A stretch of 64,000 nucleotides of DNA. It comes from JAILLW01 sp045640525. Lineage in GTDB: Bacteria > Bacillota > Clostridia > Lachnospirales > Lachnospiraceae. The stretch is from assembly GCA_045640525.1 (NCBI GenBank), contig JAZUFE010000029.1:48434-112433 (forward strand). Reading direction: 5' to 3'. Positions 26,247 through 35,938 of the stretch are shown here, in pieces (within the stretch, counting starts at the first letter, position 1; each line of letters opens with the position of its first letter). The notes beneath the pieces are model-generated. The model was given only the letters and a program-made list of their open reading frames with translations. It ran no database searches and was not told the DNA's origin. Made by a program: the position numbers and the translations under genes.

Positions 26247-26282
26247 AAATAGCAATTTTTACCAAAATTGCTATTTTTTTTT
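26245..26282 (+). terminator. Rho-independent terminator after the WYL regulator
   Basis: A 15-bp stem, AAAAATAGCAATTTT (26245-26259) with AAAATTGCTATTTTT (26264-26278), has a TACC loop and continues in T to 26282. The near-symmetrical A and T tracts mean that it could also work on the other strand. Confidence 0.88.
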
Positions 26283-26307
26283 ATGCAATATTAATGATGA
26301 GGTTTTC

Positions 26308-26336
26308 TTGACTACAATATGTATAATAAGTATACT
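26308..26336 (+). promoter_or_regulatory. Promoter for nrdD-nrdG-dut
   Basis: TTGACT (26308-26313), 17-base spacer, TATACT (26331-26336). The predicted start is near 26343, immediately before the first NrdR-like box, so a repressor bound there would block initiation. Confidence 0.72.
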
Positions 26337-26344
26337 TTATTTGG

Positions 26345-26360
26345 ACACAATATCTAGTGT
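26345..26360 (+). promoter_or_regulatory. NrdR box 1
   Basis: ACACAATATCTAGTGT matches the known NrdR box pattern (acACwAtATaTwGtgt) at nearly every position. It starts within two bases of the predicted transcription start of nrdD. Confidence 0.75.
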
Positions 26361-26375
26361 TAATATATATGCGTC

Positions 26376-26391
26376 CAACAAAATATTGTAA
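26376..26391 (+). promoter_or_regulatory. NrdR box 2
   Basis: CAACAAAATATTGTAA is a weaker NrdR-box match. It is offset by 31 bases from box 1, about three helical turns, which is the usual spacing of paired NrdR sites. The pair supports control of the operon by NrdR, whose gene is not in this window. Confidence 0.65.
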
Positions 26392-26407
26392 TAAATGAGG
26401 GAAAATC

Positions 26408-28585
26408 ATGGCTAAGCAAGCGAAAAACTCGGAAAACTACGGCGAGCAATTCAAACCGACCAAGGAGATTAAAGTTATTAAAAAGGACGGCTCCCTGGAA
26501 GCTTTTAACGTACAGAAAGTTATTGATGCAGTCGGCAAAAGTGCCTACAGAGCATTGACCAAATTTACGGATGAAGAAAAGATACATATTTGTAAATATG
26601 TTATTGAAAAGGTAGATGAACTTGATAAAACCGAGGTTCCGATTCCTATAATGCATAACATTGTAGAATCCGCTCTGGAGGAAGTTAAGCCTATTGTAGC
26701 CAAATCATACAGAGATTACAGAAATTATAAGCAGGATTTCGTGCGTATGATGGATGATGTTTATAAGAAATCTCAGTCCATTATGTATGTAGGCGATAAA
26801 GAAAATGCAAATACGGATTCAGCCTTGGTTTCTACCAAAAGAAGCTTGATATTCAACCAGTTCAATAAAGAGTTATATCAAAAATTCTTTATGACTACCG
26901 AAGAAATTCAAGCCTGCAGAGACGGATATATTTATGTACATGATATGTCTGCAAGAAGAGATACTATGAACTGCTGTCTTTTCAACGTTGCGGAAGTGCT
27001 TCACGGTGGATTTGAAATGGGTAATATTTGGTATAACGAACCCAAAACCCTGGACGTTGCTTTCGATGTTATCGGAGATATAGTATTGTCTGCAGCATCA
27101 CAGCAGTATGGTGGATTTACAGTACCTGAAGTTGATAAGATACTTGAGCCCTATGCAGAAAAGACATATCAAAAGAGTGTTGAAAAATATACCAAATTGG
27201 GAATAGATAAAGAAACTGCCGAAGCTGAGGCAGTAGCAGATGTTAAGCGTGAGTTTGAACAAGGATTCCAGGGATGGGAGTACAAGTTCAATACGGTAGC
27301 ATCTTCAAGAGGTGATTATCCTTTCATAACGGTAACGGCCGGTATTGGAACAGGTAGATTTGCCAAGATGGGTACCATTGCAATGCTTAATGTCAGAAGA
27401 AAAGGACAGGGCAAGAAGGAATGCAAGAAACCCGTGTTATTCCCTAAAATTGTATTTTTGTACGACGAGAACCTTCATGGCCCCGGTAAGGAATTGGAAG
27501 ATGTATTCGAAGCAGGGGTTAAGTGCTCTGCCAAGACAATGTATCCGGATTGGCTTTCTCTTACGGGTAAAGGATATATTGCTTCTATGTACAAGCAGTA
27601 TGGCAAAGTAATAAGCCCTATGGGATGCAGGGCATTTTTATCTCCTTGGTACGAGAGAGGCGGAATGCATCCGGCAGATGATGAAGATATACCTGTATTC
27701 GTGGGAAGATTTAATATAGGTGCGGTATCATTGCATTTACCGATGATACTGGCCAAGTCAAGACAGGAGTCGAAAGATTTCTACGAAGTCTTGGATTATT
27801 ATCTTAACCTTATCAGGCAGTTGCATATACGTACATACGCGTATTTGGGTGAGATGCGTGCATCTACCAACCCGCTTGCGTATTGCGAGGGAGGATTCTA
27901 TGGCGGACATCTGAAATTAACGGATAAGATTAAGCCTATTTTAAAAACTGCAACTGCCTCCTTTGGAATTACGGCTTTTAATGAGCTTCAGGAGTTATAT
28001 AACGGTAAGAGCTTGGTTGAAGACGGACAGTTCGCCTTGGAAGTACTTGAACACATCAATCAAAAGATTAATGAATTCAAGGAAGAGGACGGAAACCTCT
28101 ATGCGATATACGGCACGCCGGCAGAGAGCCTGTGCGGATTGCAGGTTAAGCAGTTCCGTGCCAAATACGGAATTATAGAGGGAGTTTCCGACAGAGAATA
28201 TGTTTCAAACTCATTCCATTGTCATGTTTCCGAAGACATTACGCCTATCGAAAAACAGGATTTGGAATATCGTTTCTGGGAATTGTCAAACGGTGGCAAG
28301 ATTCAATATGTAAAATATCCTATTGATTACAATATTGATGCAATCAAGACACTTATTCATCGCGCCATGGAGATGGGATTCTACGAAGGCGTTAATCTAT
28401 CGCTGGCTTATTGCGATGATTGCGGTCACCAGGAACTCGAGATGGATGTATGCCCGAAGTGCGGTTCCAAAAATCTGACCAAGATTGACAGAATGAACGG
28501 ATATTTATCATATTCAAGAGTTCATGGCGATACTCGATTAAACGAAGCCAAAATGGCAGAAATCAAAGAGAGGAAGAGTATGTAA
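26408..28585 (+). CDS. nrdD: Anaerobic (class III) ribonucleoside-triphosphate reductase
   Basis: A 725-residue oxygen-sensitive enzyme making dNTPs from NTPs with a glycyl radical. An N-terminal ATP-cone (about 18-110) is followed by the ten-stranded barrel with conserved cysteines (for example RRDTMNCCLFNV) and a C-terminal zinc site of four Cys (CDDC and CPKC). The radical glycine is G698 in RMNGYLSYSR. The activase gene follows 3 bases later. The promoter and paired NrdR boxes upstream show how it is probably controlled. Good evidence for an anaerobic lifestyle. Confidence 0.96.
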   Translation: MAKQAKNSENYGEQFKPTKEIKVIKKDGSLEAFNVQKVIDAVGKSAYRALTKFTDEEKIHICKYVIEKVDELDKTEVPIPIMHNIVESALEEVKPIVAKSYRDYRNYKQDFVRMMDDVYKKSQSIMYVGDKENANTDSALVSTKRSLIFNQFNKELYQKFFMTTEEIQACRDGYIYVHDMSARRDTMNCCLFNVAEVLHGGFEMGNIWYNEPKTLDVAFDVIGDIVLSAASQQYGGFTVPEVDKILEPYAEKTYQKSVEKYTKLGIDKETAEAEAVADVKREFEQGFQGWEYKFNTVASSRGDYPFITVTAGIGTGRFAKMGTIAMLNVRRKGQGKKECKKPVLFPKIVFLYDENLHGPGKELEDVFEAGVKCSAKTMYPDWLSLTGKGYIASMYKQYGKVISPMGCRAFLSPWYERGGMHPADDEDIPVFVGRFNIGAVSLHLPMILAKSRQESKDFYEVLDYYLNLIRQLHIRTYAYLGEMRASTNPLAYCEGGFYGGHLKLTDKIKPILKTATASFGITAFNELQELYNGKSLVEDGQFALEVLEHINQKINEFKEEDGNLYAIYGTPAESLCGLQVKQFRAKYGIIEGVSDREYVSNSFHCHVSEDITPIEKQDLEYRFWELSNGGKIQYVKYPIDYNIDAIKTLIHRAMEMGFYEGVNLSLAYCDDCGHQELEMDVCPKCGSKNLTKIDRMNGYLSYSRVHGDTRLNEAKMAEIKERKSM

Positions 28586-28588
28586 CCC

Positions 28589-29095
28589 ATGAGATACCAT
28601 GATATAACACATGACGATATGAAAAACGGTGACGGACTCAGAGTGGTGCTTTGGGTTGCGGGCTGTTCTCATTGCTGCAAGGAATGTCAGAATCCTATTA
28701 CCTGGGATCCGGCAGGCGGTCTTTTGTTTGATGATGCAGCTAAAAAAGAGATATTTGATCAACTTGATAAGGACTACATTTCCGGTATTACTTTTTCGGG
28801 TGGCGACCCGTTACATGCGGCTAACAGACTTGAAGTAAGAAACCTGATGTGTGAGATTAAAGAAAAATATCCCAATAAGACGATATGGCTGTATACGGGT
28901 GATACATGGGAGAACATAATGCATTACTCATGCATGCAGTATGTAGACGTACTTGTAGACGGAGAATTCAAGGTGGAGCTTAAGGATGTTACACTGAAAT
29001 GGAAGGGCTCTTCCAACCAGCGGGTAATTGATGTCCAAAAATCCTTGAAATCAACGGACCCTGCCACACCTGTTTTACATTGCGGAGATCATTAA
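28589..29095 (+). CDS. nrdG: Anaerobic ribonucleotide reductase activating protein (radical SAM)
   Basis: A 168-residue radical SAM activase that installs the glycyl radical on NrdD. The CX3CX2C cluster motif is C26, C30, C33 (GCSHCCKECQNP), with an additional adjacent Cys at 29. SGGDPL supplies the SAM-binding GGE-like motif. It follows nrdD by 3 bases. Confidence 0.95.
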   Translation: MRYHDITHDDMKNGDGLRVVLWVAGCSHCCKECQNPITWDPAGGLLFDDAAKKEIFDQLDKDYISGITFSGGDPLHAANRLEVRNLMCEIKEKYPNKTIWLYTGDTWENIMHYSCMQYVDVLVDGEFKVELKDVTLKWKGSSNQRVIDVQKSLKSTDPATPVLHCGDH

Positions 29096-29096
29096 T

Positions 29097-29531
29097 ATGC
29101 CACAGATAAAGATAAAGTATTTTAGCGACAAAATTGAAAAATTGACATATATCGACGGTAAATCCGATTGGATTGACTTAAGAGCGGCCGATGATGTAAT
29201 ATTGAAAAAGGGTGAGTTTAAACTGATACCTTTGGGGGTTGCCATGCAGTTACCTCAAGGATATGAGGCTCATATTGTACCGCGCAGTTCAACATTTAAA
29301 AATTTCGGAATAATTCAAACCAATCATCAGGGAGTCGTTGATTGCTCGTATTGCGGAGACAACGATCAGTGGTTTATGCCGGTGTTGGCTATAAGGGATA
29401 CCGAGATTCATGTAAATGACAGAATTTGCCAGTTCAGAATAATGGAGAATCAACCCAAAATAGATTTTGAAGAAGTAGCTTCACTTGAGGGTGCTGACAG
29501 AGGTGGATTTGGAAGTACCGGAAAAGCATAA
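29097..29531 (+). CDS. dut: dUTP diphosphatase
   Basis: A 144-residue trimeric-type dUTPase that converts dUTP to dUMP, keeping uracil out of DNA and feeding dTMP synthesis. Motifs are PRSSTFKNFGI, the uridine-binding NHQGVVDCSYCGDNDQW and the C-terminal P-loop-like RGGFGSTGKA. It begins 1 base after nrdG, so dut is probably co-regulated with the reductase, a logical dNTP-balance unit. Confidence 0.93.
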   Translation: MPQIKIKYFSDKIEKLTYIDGKSDWIDLRAADDVILKKGEFKLIPLGVAMQLPQGYEAHIVPRSSTFKNFGIIQTNHQGVVDCSYCGDNDQWFMPVLAIRDTEIHVNDRICQFRIMENQPKIDFEEVASLEGADRGGFGSTGKA

Positions 29532-29548
29532 TATCGGAGTCGTTCCCA

Positions 29549-31237
29549 ATGCTTGATAATAAAAAGATGATGTTGCTATGTATGATGCAGTACGTTGTCA
29601 TCATTGCATATCATATTATTTACAGTTTAATATATGCTTCATATGACCAAACTCTTAGAATAACAGTTTGGTCTGTTTGCGTTTTATTGGTATTGCTGTT
29701 ATTCAGTTATATGTTTCAACGGCAACTTGATTTGGTTGTATACGTCATTATGGCGTCTGTTCTTATAACCGTAACGTATGTAGGATATTTGCTTAATACG
29801 TTGTCATATGCGCTTGTCATCTATTTTTCTGCAGGTCTGATACTTACCATGTTTTTGACTGAAAGATATATTTATGTGTGGGGGATAGGGACCATAGCAT
29901 CTCTTATTCTCAATACGGTGATATGGCCGGATGTAATTAAAAAATATGTGCCTTCGATAATGCTGTATTATGGATATATTTTGGCCTACGCAATAGGCTT
30001 TTTCTATCTTATTGTTTTAGTTAATGCTGCCAAGAGAAACTTTAATCAAATGCAGGAAGCTGCAATTAAGGCAGAAGCACAGAATAATTCCAAAAATTTG
30101 TTTTGGGCCAATATTTCAAATGAAATACGAACACCCATGAACGTAATTAACGGAATGAGCCGATTGCTTAAAATGGAAAATTTGAATAATCGTGCACAAG
30201 AATATACCGAACAGATAGAGAATGCTTCGGATATGCTGATTAACATTGTCAGCGATACAATGGAATTGTCACAACTTGAAACAGATACGTATGTTATCAA
30301 AAATTCGGCATATGATTTGTACAGATTGATACATACTTCCATAATGGAAGTATCCGATAAGATTTCAGCTGAAGAAATCAGACTTTCATACTCTATTAAT
30401 CCAAGAGTGCCGAACGTTTTGTTTGGAGACAGTTTTCTTCTTGGAAAGGTAATAATCAGATTAATTGAAAATCTTGTATTGTTTACCGACAGCGGTGATA
30501 TCAAAATCAACATTGACATGAAGGAAGAAAATCCGAAAGAGAATGTAACGTTGTTGATTAGACTTGAAGAAATCGGAAATAGTCCTTTGCAATACGATAT
30601 GGCAGAGGTGCTGGATGAAGAAAGTATTCACAAGTATAGAAAGAGTGCGGAACAGGAACAATTGAGCCTGTCTCTTAAGCTTTGCAGAACAATGCTTGCA
30701 AAGTTGGGAGGTAATTTGGAAGGAGAGAATTATTCAAATAAGTCTCTTTGGGTAAACATCATCCTTAATCAAATAGTCGGCAGTGAAAGTGAATTGATAA
30801 GAGAATACGAGTATGCGTCAAAGACTCTCGGACAGACATGGAGAGCTCCCAAGTCGAATGTATTGGTGGTGGATGATACTCCGACTAACTTGAAATTAAT
30901 ATCGGGTATGATAAGATTACATGGAATTAATCCGGATAATGCGGAATCCGGTAAAGAATGTCTGGCCAAGATGGAGAGCAAAAAATACGACCTTGTTTTC
31001 CTGGATTATATGATGCCGTCTATGAACGGTGCCGACACACTTAAACATATTAAGCATAAAGCGGCGGAAAACGATAATTTCGTAGCCGTCCCGATAATCG
31101 CTTTATCGGCTAAATCTCTTCAAAGAGACAGAGCCAAATTTGTTGAGATGGGATTTGATGATTTCATTTCGAAGCCTATTGATGATAAAGAACTTGAGGG
31201 CTTCCTAAGACGTTATCTTTCTCAAAATAATGAATAA
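29549..31237 (+). CDS. Membrane hybrid sensor kinase-like protein lacking the phospho-acceptor His
   Basis: A 562-residue protein. The N-terminal 160 residues form about six membrane helices without a large external loop. A HisKA-like domain follows, but the H-box reads SNEIRTPMN, with Asn191 (codon AAT) where His is expected. The ATPase-like domain (about 280-420) retains an N-box-like ENLVLFTDSG but shows no recognisable DxGxG or GxGxG boxes. The C-terminal receiver (about 440-555) is complete: VVDDTPTN, phospho-acceptor D486 in FLDYMMPSMNG, ALSAK and SKPID. It is probably a pseudokinase that presents a receiver rather than an autophosphorylating kinase. The signal is unknown. Confidence 0.82.
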   Translation: MLDNKKMMLLCMMQYVVIIAYHIIYSLIYASYDQTLRITVWSVCVLLVLLLFSYMFQRQLDLVVYVIMASVLITVTYVGYLLNTLSYALVIYFSAGLILTMFLTERYIYVWGIGTIASLILNTVIWPDVIKKYVPSIMLYYGYILAYAIGFFYLIVLVNAAKRNFNQMQEAAIKAEAQNNSKNLFWANISNEIRTPMNVINGMSRLLKMENLNNRAQEYTEQIENASDMLINIVSDTMELSQLETDTYVIKNSAYDLYRLIHTSIMEVSDKISAEEIRLSYSINPRVPNVLFGDSFLLGKVIIRLIENLVLFTDSGDIKINIDMKEENPKENVTLLIRLEEIGNSPLQYDMAEVLDEESIHKYRKSAEQEQLSLSLKLCRTMLAKLGGNLEGENYSNKSLWVNIILNQIVGSESELIREYEYASKTLGQTWRAPKSNVLVVDDTPTNLKLISGMIRLHGINPDNAESGKECLAKMESKKYDLVFLDYMMPSMNGADTLKHIKHKAAENDNFVAVPIIALSAKSLQRDRAKFVEMGFDDFISKPIDDKELEGFLRRYLSQNNE

Positions 31238-31273
31238 TAAATAATATTAATAATATATTCGAGGAGATTGATT

Positions 31274-32728
31274 ATGAAAATAAGAACACGTTATGCACCA
31301 TCACCAACAGGAAAAATGCATGTCGGCAATTTAAGAAGCGCTTTATATGAGTTTTTGATTGCCAAACATGACGGTGGAGACTTTATGCTCAGAATAGAGG
31401 ATACCGATCAGGGAAGATTGGTTGAAGGAGCTACAGATATTATATATCGTACCATGGCCAAAACAGGATTGATTCATGACGAGGGACCTGACAAGGACGG
31501 AGGATACGGACCTTATGTTCAATCTGAGAGAATGAAGACCGGAATATATATGAAATATGCCAAGGAGCTTGTTGAAAAGAAAGAGGCATATTATTGTTTC
31601 TGTGATAAGGAACGTTTGGCATCATTAAAGACAGAGGTTAAGGACGGACAGGAAATAACAGTATATGACAAGCATTGTCTATCTTTGTCGGAAGAAGAAG
31701 TTAAGGCAAATCTTGATGCAGGCAAGCCTTTCGTTATAAGACAGAATATCCCCAATGAAGGTACGACAACATTCCATGATGAACTGTACGGTGCCATAAC
31801 AGTTGACAACGCCGAACTTGATGACATGATTTTGATTAAGTCAGACGGTTTCCCAACATATAACTTTGCCAACGTTGTTGATGATCATACTATGAACATT
31901 ACACACGTGGTAAGAGGTAATGAATATCTTTCTTCATCGCCGAAGTATGTCAGACTTTATGAGGCATTTGGGTGGGAGACACCTACTTATATTCACCTGC
32001 CGTTAATTACAGATGAAAATCATAAGAAGCTTTCCAAAAGATCCGGCCACGCATCTTTTGAAGACCTTGAAGCACAAGGCTTTTTGACAGAGGCTATAAT
32101 TAACTATGTTGCCTTACTCGGTTGGTCCCCCGAAGACAATAATGAGATTTTCTCTTTGGATGAACTCATTAAGAAATTTGATTATCATAGAATCAATAAA
32201 TCACCTGCCGTTTTTGACATGGTTAAGTTAAGATGGATGAACGGTGAGTACATTAAAGCTATGGATGATGATAAGTTCTTCCAAATGGCTGAAAAATATA
32301 TAGATGAGGCTGTTAAGGGCAAGAATCTTGATAAAAGAAAGCTTGCATCAATGGTTAAGACGAGAATAGAAGTATTCCCGGATATACCTGAGTTGATAGA
32401 TTTCTTTGCAGAACTTCCCGAATATGATACGGCCATGTATGAGCATAAGAAAATGAAAACCACCAAAGAGTCTTCGTTGGAACTTTTGAAAGAAATTCTG
32501 CCGGTTTTGGAAGCATGCGATGATTATTCAAATGATAATTTGTATAAAATTTTGGTTGATTTCGCAACTGCGCATGAATATAAAAACGGATATGTACTGT
32601 GGCCGATCAGAACAGCTGCATCGGGTAAGCAGATGACACCTGCAGGTGCTACGGAAATCATGGAAGTTCTCGGAAAAGAAGAATCAATAGCCAGAATTAA
32701 AAAGGGAATTGATTTACTTCAAAACTAG
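31274..32728 (+). CDS. gltX: Glutamyl-tRNA synthetase
   Basis: A 484-residue class I synthetase with the HIGH-type segment YAPSPTGKMHVGN near the N-terminus, the FMLRIEDTD substrate segment and the KMSKS-type LSKRSG loop. Most GluRS read LSKRHG or LSKRKG, so Ser here is a small variation. The start at ATG 31274 follows GAGGAG; an in-frame TTG two codons upstream is not needed. Confidence 0.94.
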   Translation: MKIRTRYAPSPTGKMHVGNLRSALYEFLIAKHDGGDFMLRIEDTDQGRLVEGATDIIYRTMAKTGLIHDEGPDKDGGYGPYVQSERMKTGIYMKYAKELVEKKEAYYCFCDKERLASLKTEVKDGQEITVYDKHCLSLSEEEVKANLDAGKPFVIRQNIPNEGTTTFHDELYGAITVDNAELDDMILIKSDGFPTYNFANVVDDHTMNITHVVRGNEYLSSSPKYVRLYEAFGWETPTYIHLPLITDENHKKLSKRSGHASFEDLEAQGFLTEAIINYVALLGWSPEDNNEIFSLDELIKKFDYHRINKSPAVFDMVKLRWMNGEYIKAMDDDKFFQMAEKYIDEAVKGKNLDKRKLASMVKTRIEVFPDIPELIDFFAELPEYDTAMYEHKKMKTTKESSLELLKEILPVLEACDDYSNDNLYKILVDFATAHEYKNGYVLWPIRTAASGKQMTPAGATEIMEVLGKEESIARIKKGIDLLQN

Positions 32729-32758
32729 AACAGACACAACGGATAAAGGATACTCCCA

Positions 32759-34765
32759 ATGAATGTTCTGATTTTATCAGCGTTAACAGTTTTTGAAATT
32801 GCTATTTTTACCATGCTTGGAATGGTATTGACACCCGGAAAATTCATGAATTGTCAGGAAAAAGAGAAGACTTCTTGGTTCTTGTTTGCTCCGGCCCTTG
32901 GATTTGCCGTTCATACTGCGATTATTTCGATTTTGAGCCTTACCGTTGGGTATAATTTTGGAATTTGTATCCTGTCTTTGGCTGCCGAAGTCGGAATAAT
33001 TATTTGTGGACGCTCCAAATTGCGGATAGAAAAAGATTTTCGGGTAGTTCTTTATTTATGTGTGGCAATAATCGGAGCTGCTATAACAGAGTACGGTATT
33101 GTACCGAAAATGATAGACGGAGGGTTGTATTTCACACCGTCGGTATATGATCATGCCAGAGTGGCAATCGTGGATTCGATAGTATCTAACGGATTCCCGG
33201 TTTTGTCACCCTGGGCAACCAATAAAGGCGAAATGGTTCAGATGGGATATCATTTTGGCATACATATTGTCAGCGCTCAGTTTTCGACAATTTTTGGCGC
33301 CGATACTTTTCTTGCTGCCACATCCTTGACCGGAACCATTTTTTATATTGCAACTCTTTGCATCGCAGGCATGAGCCTTGTACTTGGAAAGAGCAAAAGA
33401 ATTCTTCTTTTCGTAATGCCGATTATTTTCATGGCCAATATTCAATATGGCGTGTTGGACAGTGTGATCAAGAATCTTACGGTTCTTCCCGATGCATTCG
33501 GGTATTGGGAATTTTTTGATAATACTATTTGGGGACCGCATCATACAATAGCCGGAGTAATAGTATTATATATTTGCCGACTTCTGACGAAACTTTTAAA
33601 GAGTGAGAAAAATGAAAACAAAGAGAAACTGAAAATTGCTGTCATGATTGCGCTTTCGGCAGCATCGGCATCGGTGTGCTCCATATATGCAGGGGCATTG
33701 GCTCTTGTTTTTGTCGGAGGAAGCGCACTTATTTATATTATTTTTAACTGCGAATACAGAAAATTGTTCACAACTTCTTTGCCATGGGTAGGAATCACCT
33801 TGGCATTGAGTGGAATTGCCTGTACTCCGTTTGCTCTTTGCTTAATTAAAAATGCGACAGGCAATTCATATCTTGAATTCGGAATTATGCCTGCACTGCT
33901 GAATACAGACGGATTGCTAAAGAGCATTTTATCATTGTTTACGGTTCTGATTGTCTTACTTCCCGTAAGAATAGGATTTCAGTATATTTTGGGCGCCGTT
34001 GCATTCTTTGTTCCCGGATTATGCGAAAAAAGATGGGAAATCGGATTCTATAAAACAATTATTGCGGTTTTGGTGCTGATACCTCTTTTTGTTCACAGTA
34101 CACTTTATTCGAATGATTTTGCATGGAGAACAGGATATGTGGCCTATGCTCTTTTGATGTGCATGGGAGCAGCGTGGTTGGATTCGTTATATGAAAGAAT
34201 AACTTCGTGTGAAAAGCAGGGTAGAAGTCGCAAAGTGCTAAAGACAGCTTATCTGGTTATTATTGCATTGTTGGTATTGGTAAGCGTTCCAAAGATGCTT
34301 ATTCAAATCAGCCCGGCAAACACACAGAATCCCGAAATGCATATAGAGTATGCAGGTGTTGTGAAAGGATGGGAGACGATTCGAAACAACACCGACAAGA
34401 ACGATTTTGTATTATGCAACCCGACCGTTTACGGAGAGATTAATCCGTCAATGGGTGATGAAATCCCCAATTATGCCTTTTCGTACTATTCCAAAAGGTA
34501 TTCACCTTTAGGTGATATTTCATTGGCCAAAACCATCAGTTTTAGTGTGGGCGAAGAAAATCTTTATGCTCTTAATGAAAAAATACAGGATTTTTTCAAA
34601 GGGAATCCATCCAAAGAAGACGTGGATTATTTCTTTGATGTACATAAAGTAAAAGCAATTCTTGTTACTCCGCAGGATGGCTTGTATACGTCGGAAGGAT
34701 GTATTCGTGACAAATATCCGACATTGATTGAAGGAGATTATTTTAAGGCATATCTGGCCGATTAA
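32759..34765 (+). CDS. Large polytopic membrane protein, possible GT-C-type glycosyltransferase
   Basis: A 668-residue protein with about 12-13 hydrophobic helices up to residue 515 and a soluble C-terminal domain of about 150 residues. The first large external loop contains acidic and aromatic residues (FTPSVYDHARVAI, then GEMVQMGYHFGIH), an arrangement seen in GT-C membrane glycosyltransferases that use polyprenyl-linked sugars. No specific family is recognised. It starts a run of surface-glycan-type genes (acyltransferases, GtrA) after gltX. AAGGA lies 8 bases before the start. Confidence 0.55.
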   Translation: MNVLILSALTVFEIAIFTMLGMVLTPGKFMNCQEKEKTSWFLFAPALGFAVHTAIISILSLTVGYNFGICILSLAAEVGIIICGRSKLRIEKDFRVVLYLCVAIIGAAITEYGIVPKMIDGGLYFTPSVYDHARVAIVDSIVSNGFPVLSPWATNKGEMVQMGYHFGIHIVSAQFSTIFGADTFLAATSLTGTIFYIATLCIAGMSLVLGKSKRILLFVMPIIFMANIQYGVLDSVIKNLTVLPDAFGYWEFFDNTIWGPHHTIAGVIVLYICRLLTKLLKSEKNENKEKLKIAVMIALSAASASVCSIYAGALALVFVGGSALIYIIFNCEYRKLFTTSLPWVGITLALSGIACTPFALCLIKNATGNSYLEFGIMPALLNTDGLLKSILSLFTVLIVLLPVRIGFQYILGAVAFFVPGLCEKRWEIGFYKTIIAVLVLIPLFVHSTLYSNDFAWRTGYVAYALLMCMGAAWLDSLYERITSCEKQGRSRKVLKTAYLVIIALLVLVSVPKMLIQISPANTQNPEMHIEYAGVVKGWETIRNNTDKNDFVLCNPTVYGEINPSMGDEIPNYAFSYYSKRYSPLGDISLAKTISFSVGEENLYALNEKIQDFFKGNPSKEDVDYFFDVHKVKAILVTPQDGLYTSEGCIRDKYPTLIEGDYFKAYLAD

Positions 34766-34786
34766 GCACAGAAAGGTATTTGCTCA

Positions 34787-35923
34787 ATGAATAAGAAAAG
34801 AATCGAATATCTTGATTATGCCAAAGCGTTTGCTATTATCAGTGTACTTTTGAATCATAGTGCAATTGAATTCAAGGGGATGAACTGCTTTACAATGGCC
34901 GTATTTTTTATTTCGTCAGGATATACATATAATTCTGACCAAGACAGCTTTGGCGTGTGTTTATCTAAAAAATTTAAACGTCTTTTGATTCCTTTCTTCG
35001 CGGCTATGGCTGTGAGTGCTCTTTTGGAAGTGGTTCGCGGTACTTTTATAGGATACGGAAGCATTAAAAGTGCGATTCCGGTTATTGCGAATATGTTTTA
35101 TGGAAGCGGACTGTTTCCAAATGTCGGAAGTTTGGGGCGTTACTTAATCGATATTCCTCCTTTTGCGTTAAATACAAAATATATGGTAGATATCATTATG
35201 CCGACGAATTGCCAGTTATGGGCACTTCCCGTAATGTTTTCGGGATATATGATATTTTATTTATATCGTAAGTTTTTAAAAAATAGGAACATCTTGACGG
35301 ATGTTGCTGCAATTTTGGTTTTTTTGCTTCTTACATCAATTGAAACAATTCCCGGCATCTTTCAATTGCCTTTCGGAATCGGAAGAGGATTTATCTGCGC
35401 AGCATTTATGATTGTAGGCTATTGGTTCAAAGAGTATAAAGTACTTGAGGATTCCAATATAATCAGAGTTATTGCGATTATGCTGCTTTCGACTATGATT
35501 GCTGTTGCTTCGATATTACTTGGCAGTGATGTCACGGGAATGGTAATTTCCACATATGGACCATACGGAATTTGGAGCATCGCAATTACATTCCTTTGCG
35601 GTGTCTGCTCTGCATATGTGGTATTTATGATATGCCGGTTTATTCATTCACTTTCATTTGCCCCGGTGAACAATTTGTTTGCTTTCATCGGAAGAAATAC
35701 GATGGAAGTATTCCTTTGGCACTTTGTCGTATTTTTTATTTTTGATGTTATTTTCATTTCGATTTTCAATCCCGTTTTGAGTATCAACCAATTCTATGAT
35801 GAATTATTTAGTGAAGGGTATATTGTTTACAGGGTTTTAAGGATTATCCTTACAATAATTTGTTTGTCTCAAATCGGAGAGTTTAAGCTAAGAAGCAAAT
35901 TCCGAAAAGCATCAAATTCGTAA
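34787..35923 (+). CDS. Acyltransferase family 3 membrane protein
   Basis: A 378-residue protein with about ten membrane helices. The N-terminal YLDYAKAFAIISVLLNHS (with the conserved His of the family) and a late NTMEVFLWHFVVFF motif identify the acyltransferase-3 (OafA/NodX/WecH-like) family. Members O-acetylate or O-succinylate extracytoplasmic polysaccharides, teichoic acids or lipids. It follows the polytopic membrane protein by 21 bases, so both probably act on one envelope polymer. Confidence 0.8.
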   Translation: MNKKRIEYLDYAKAFAIISVLLNHSAIEFKGMNCFTMAVFFISSGYTYNSDQDSFGVCLSKKFKRLLIPFFAAMAVSALLEVVRGTFIGYGSIKSAIPVIANMFYGSGLFPNVGSLGRYLIDIPPFALNTKYMVDIIMPTNCQLWALPVMFSGYMIFYLYRKFLKNRNILTDVAAILVFLLLTSIETIPGIFQLPFGIGRGFICAAFMIVGYWFKEYKVLEDSNIIRVIAIMLLSTMIAVASILLGSDVTGMVISTYGPYGIWSIAITFLCGVCSAYVVFMICRFIHSLSFAPVNNLFAFIGRNTMEVFLWHFVVFFIFDVIFISIFNPVLSINQFYDELFSEGYIVYRVLRIILTIICLSQIGEFKLRSKFRKASNS

Positions 35924-35938
35924 TTGTATGTTTATATC

